Source: Acidobacteria bacterium UBA7540
Lineage (GTDB): Bacteria > Acidobacteriota > Terriglobia > UBA7540
Reading direction: 5' to 3'
Assembly: GCA_002478145.1 (NCBI GenBank)
Contig: DLMI01000071.1
Location: 30,900-48,522 of the forward strand
Length of the DNA stretch: 17,623 nucleotides
Under the pieces are notes generated by a model. The model was given only the letters and a program-made list of their open reading frames with translations, was not told the DNA's origin and did not search any database. Shown piece by piece: positions 14,978-17,623 of this stretch. Within the stretch, counting starts at the first letter, position 1, and each line of letters starts with the position of its first letter. The position numbers were made by a program, and so were the translations under genes.

Positions 14978-16522
14978 TTAATTTTTCGGTCTTGCTTGTG
15001 GAAATGCCAGTTCCTCTACAAAAACATCCTGGAAACTTGGATCGGCGTTGAGCGCCACGTGCTCGACGCGGCGGCGAACACCAGCGTATGACCCGTCCTC
15101 GGAGTCGAGGCTGAAGAGCGCCAGCTTTGCTCCCAGAAGCGCCGTGTTGCCTGCGGCTTCGACCCTTTCGGGCGGAAAATCGATCAAGCCAATGCGTAGT
15201 GCGCTGGCGCGATCGATGTAGTTGCCAAAAGCTCCCGCCAGATAGAGGCGGGCAAGTTCTTTCGCGCCCTTCCTCTGCATAAGAAGCTTTATTCCAGCGG
15301 CGATGGCCGCCTTGGCGAGCTGAAGTTCGCGAATGTCATTCTGAGTGAGGGCGACAGGCGGGGCCAGCATCCAACTGTTCTCGCCTTTTGAGAATCGCCC
15401 GGAAGTTGCGATCACCCCGAGTTCCAGCCCCGCTGCCACGGCGTCTACCAAACCGCTCCCGCACAAGCCGCTTGGAGCGCCGTCTCCGATGATGTGGCAG
15501 TGTACCCTGTCGCGGTTTACCGTCACTTGCGAAATTGCCCCGGTGGAAGCGCGCATACCCATGGAAATCTTGGCGCCTTCAAAAGCCGGACCCGCTGCCG
15601 CAGACGCGCAAAGCAATCCGTCCTTGTTCCCAATCACAATCTCACCGTTGGTTCCCAAATCAATAAGTCCGACCAGGTCATCGTGTTCAGTGAGCTTGGT
15701 GGCCAGAATTCCGGCCAGCACATCGCTCCCCACGAACCCGCCAAGGCAGGGCAGGAACCGCACTCGAGGGTCGCCCGCATGCTTCCAACCCAGCGCGCTG
15801 GAGCGGAAAGTCTTCAGCCCCCCTTCCGCAGGCTCAAAAGGATAATGGGAGAGTGGCTCGGCATCGATCCCGCAGAAGAAGTGGTGCATGACCGTATTTC
15901 CCACCACCACGATGTCAGCGATTTCGGCCCCATGCTTTCCCGCCGAAAAAAGCAACTGTTCAATGAGTGTGCCAATCTGCTGACGGATCAATGTCTCGAG
16001 TTGGTGTTGTCCACCCTCCAACACGGCGAAGTGCAGCCTGCTCATCACGTCGGCGCCGTAACGCGCCTGGGCGTTCAGCGCGGTGCTTACCGCCAGCACC
16101 CTTCCCGTGGCCAAGTCCAGCAACTGAGCCACAAGGGTTGTCGTGCCCAAATCCACCGCCACACCCAGACCTTGACGAGGCCGGAATGCGAAGACCGTAT
16201 CATCGACCAGTATGGCGGCGTCCCACTGGCGGAGTTCGATCTCCAGGTCGCCCTCGACAACACACTGGCAGGCAAGACGCCACCCACTGGCGATCTCCTC
16301 AGGCGAAAGCCGCTCCTGTTGTGCCCGGTTAACTTCCGCCTTTCCGTTCAACACACGGATGCGGCAGCCCCGGCACCTGCCCTGGCCGCCACAGGGAAAT
16401 TCAACTCCTTGCTCGAACAACAAGTCGCGCAGCGGCGTTCCGGCCGGCGCACTCAGCTCCACCCGCGTGGGCCAGAGAATAATCCGATGGGATGGGTTTA
16501 GAGTCAAGGGCCCTTCTATCAC
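14978..16522 (-). CDS. corrinoid activation protein (RACE) with 2Fe-2S ferredoxin domain
   Basis: RACE proteins use ATP to re-reduce inactive Co(II) corrinoid proteins to Co(I). This 514-residue protein has the RACo-like arrangement: an N-terminal plant-type ferredoxin domain with CGGQGRCRGC (C44, C50, C53) and a fourth cysteine at C85 or C87, a middle linker, and a DUF4445/ASKHA ATPase domain starting at VAVDLGTTT (about 122), with VVVGNTVMHHFF, LIDLGTNGEIVIG, GLCGSGLVDAVAA and LAGAFGNYI. This differs from RamA of methylotrophic archaea, which carries 4Fe-4S motifs at its C-terminus. The start is GTG 16522, with a GGAAG directly adjacent; a TTG at residue 6 is an alternative. It lies 10 bp upstream of the corrinoid protein gene, its obvious client. 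Confidence 0.93.
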   Translation of the reverse strand: MIEGPLTLNPSHRIILWPTRVELSAPAGTPLRDLLFEQGVEFPCGGQGRCRGCRIRVLNGKAEVNRAQQERLSPEEIASGWRLACQCVVEGDLEIELRQWDAAILVDDTVFAFRPRQGLGVAVDLGTTTLVAQLLDLATGRVLAVSTALNAQARYGADVMSRLHFAVLEGGQHQLETLIRQQIGTLIEQLLFSAGKHGAEIADIVVVGNTVMHHFFCGIDAEPLSHYPFEPAEGGLKTFRSSALGWKHAGDPRVRFLPCLGGFVGSDVLAGILATKLTEHDDLVGLIDLGTNGEIVIGNKDGLLCASAAAGPAFEGAKISMGMRASTGAISQVTVNRDRVHCHIIGDGAPSGLCGSGLVDAVAAGLELGVIATSGRFSKGENSWMLAPPVALTQNDIRELQLAKAAIAAGIKLLMQRKGAKELARLYLAGAFGNYIDRASALRIGLIDFPPERVEAAGNTALLGAKLALFSLDSEDGSYAGVRRRVEHVALNADPSFQDVFVEELAFPQARPKN

Positions 16523-16565
16523 CTTCCAAGTGCAGCGGCGAGTTTACCTCGCCACTGCTCCCGGT

Positions 16566-16690
16566 GTCATTCCGAGCGCAGCGAGGAATCTCGCTCTGAT
16601 TCTTTCTTCCACCTATCCTCCTCAACGCAGAGCGAGATTCCTCTCCCGCAGGGCGGGATCGGAATGACAGCCACATGGCTCGGAATGACA
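16566..16690. repeat. diverged GTCATTCCGAG inverted repeat plus partial third end
   Basis: GTCATTCCGAGCGCAGCGAG starts at 16566 and its approximate inverse ends with GGAATGAC at 16661-16668. The right arm is interrupted by an insertion-like CTCCCGCAGGGCGGGA stretch (about 16642-16657). A further isolated CTCGGAATGACA lies at 16679-16690. It is the second locus of the element at 788-862, now decayed. It fills the 218-bp gap between the edge methyltransferase stop (16741) and the RACE start (16522), where a transcribed hairpin could attenuate or punctuate the cluster. Confidence 0.75.
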
Positions 16691-16740
16691 CCGCGTGGCG
16701 GCGTCCCGATCAGATCGGCACAGGTTCCGCCGCCTCTACA

Positions 16741-17623
16741 TCAAGCTGACCCACTGCCAGGCGCCGAGTGCTCACGCGCGTACTGCACCATGGCCCGGAG
16801 GTTGGCGGGGGATGTCTCCCGCGGAACCTCGCAACCCGCCCCCACAATGAAGCGCTCCCCAGCCTGCCGATGACACTCGCCTACCGCTTCATAAACGGAT
16901 TCGGGCGTCCCGTTCTTCAGGACTCTCACGGGGTCGATGTTACCGAGCAGAACCTGTTCAGGTCCCATTTTTTCACGTCCCTCGGACACCGGTGAAAGCG
17001 AATCCAGTTCAACAATGGAACAGTGCAGCCTGCCCATCCCCGCCAGAATGCGCCGCGTATTCCCGCAGATGTGCAAACGGGTTTTTATCCCCGCAACATG
17101 CAGCGCGTCAACCAGCTTCTTTTCATAGGGCCAAACAAACTCGTCGTAAAACTTCGGCCCTACCAACGAGGCTGCTGCGTCTCCAACCCCGATTAGATCC
17201 GCTCCCATCTCCACCTGAAATCGCGCGAAGCGCAATTCCATCGCGACCACAAATTCAAACACGTCTCGGACAAAAGCCGGATCATCGTAGAAATCCAGCA
17301 TGAGACTGTTAATGCCTCGCAGGTCGGCGGCCTCCGCGCAAGGACCCTCGATCCAACCTTCCACTACCTTATCATTCCCGACGCGTTCCTTCATCAGCCT
17401 TACGGCCTGTGCCCGGTTGCGCATCCTTCCAGGACTGGTGGGGTCGGGGATCTTGAGACTGGTAAGCCTGGTCTTATCTTTCAGCAGAGCATTTTCTTCG
17501 TCGATAGCGGGAGGCTGGTCGGGGAAGAATTTGAGGGTGGCGCCCACAGCCGACGCCTCACAACCAGGGTCAGAGATCACACTGACGTGGTCAATATCAA
17601 ATCGCTCCGCAACACAGATCTGA
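16741..17623 (-). CDS. methylcobamide methyltransferase (MtaA/MtbA-like), 5' end cut by window edge
   Basis: This is a URO-D-superfamily methyltransferase. The frame stays open from the stop (16741-16743) past a GTG at 17580 to the window end. The residues upstream of that GTG (VAERFDIDHVSVISDP) are conserved family sequence, so the true start is outside the window. The zinc site of MtaA/MtbA-type enzymes is complete: LHICGNT (His at 17071-17073, Cys two codons on) and the distal cysteine in AGCEVPRETSPANL (Cys at 16831-16833), with LLGNIDPV between. Such enzymes move the methyl group between a corrinoid protein and a thiol acceptor such as coenzyme M. In a bacterium the acceptor is uncertain. 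It lies upstream of RACE in the same orientation. Confidence 0.9.
   Translation of the reverse strand, partial: QICVAERFDIDHVSVISDPGCEASAVGATLKFFPDQPPAIDEENALLKDKTRLTSLKIPDPTSPGRMRNRAQAVRLMKERVGNDKVVEGWIEGPCAEAADLRGINSLMLDFYDDPAFVRDVFEFVVAMELRFARFQVEMGADLIGVGDAAASLVGPKFYDEFVWPYEKKLVDALHVAGIKTRLHICGNTRRILAGMGRLHCSIVELDSLSPVSEGREKMGPEQVLLGNIDPVRVLKNGTPESVYEAVGECHRQAGERFIVGAGCEVPRETSPANLRAMVQYAREHSAPGSGSA

Noticed and set aside
15494..16501. A 335-codon + strand frame opposite the RACE gene
   Set aside because: It is a shadow of the RACE coding frame, with low-complexity His/Arg/Gln-rich product and no motif or ribosome binding site.
17536..17580. GTG at 17580 as the start of the edge methyltransferase
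   Set aside because: The frame is open to the window end and upstream residues (ERFDIDHVSVISDP) fit the conserved family sequence, so the gene is truncated by the window rather than short.

Overview
The window reads as a chromosomal stretch of a moderately GC-rich Gram-negative-type bacterium, most likely an Acidobacteriota member. I infer this from the mix of MEP-pathway isoprenoid genes, a sigma-54 two-component system, a YacL-like PIN-TRAM protein beside ispD-ispF, and intergenic DNA packed with short palindromes and degenerate 6-8 bp tandem 'phrases'. There is no rRNA or marker gene here to prove the lineage. I see no tRNA, rRNA, CRISPR array, transposase or phage gene.

Layout: the left 4.7 kb is on the + strand. 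It holds a DinB/YfiT-like metalloenzyme (238-762), a membrane sensor kinase overlapping its NtrC-type sigma-54 activator (1006-3592), and a two-thioredoxin-fold redox protein (3973-4662). From 4710 to the right edge every gene is on the - strand. In transcription order from the right edge these are: a methylcobamide methyltransferase of the URO-D superfamily (cut by the window edge), a ferredoxin-like corrinoid activation protein (RACE), a B12-binding corrinoid protein, a second URO-D-superfamily methyltransferase, an FmdE-domain protein, a rhomboid protease with TPRs, the GTPase Der, a PIN-TRAM membrane protein, ispD, ispF, a glycerophosphodiester phosphodiesterase, acylphosphatase and adenine phosphoribosyltransferase.

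The most notable functional block is 13010-17623, a corrinoid-dependent methyl-transfer module. The corrinoid protein carries the methyl group, the two URO-D-family proteins are candidates for loading and unloading it, and the RACE protein re-reduces cobalt after accidental oxidation. The donor (for example methoxylated aromatics) and the final acceptor cannot be read from the sequence. The FmdE-like gene lies just downstream and may or may not belong. The middle block is housekeeping: isoprenoid precursor synthesis (ispD-ispF, overlapping by 4 bp), ribosome assembly (der), purine salvage (apt) and phospholipid-head-group turnover (GDPD).

The second notable theme is the intergenic DNA. Three repeat types recur: palindromes with a GGCTnAAGCC-like core, a long perfect inverted repeat beginning GTCATTCCGAG, and pairs of inverted arrays of degenerate 6-8 bp units (GTAGGTG, CTGAATC, GTGACGA, CAGGTGT and similar) sitting at gene ends. 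Several of these run into reading frames and lengthen predicted proteins, so some gene starts and tails here need care.
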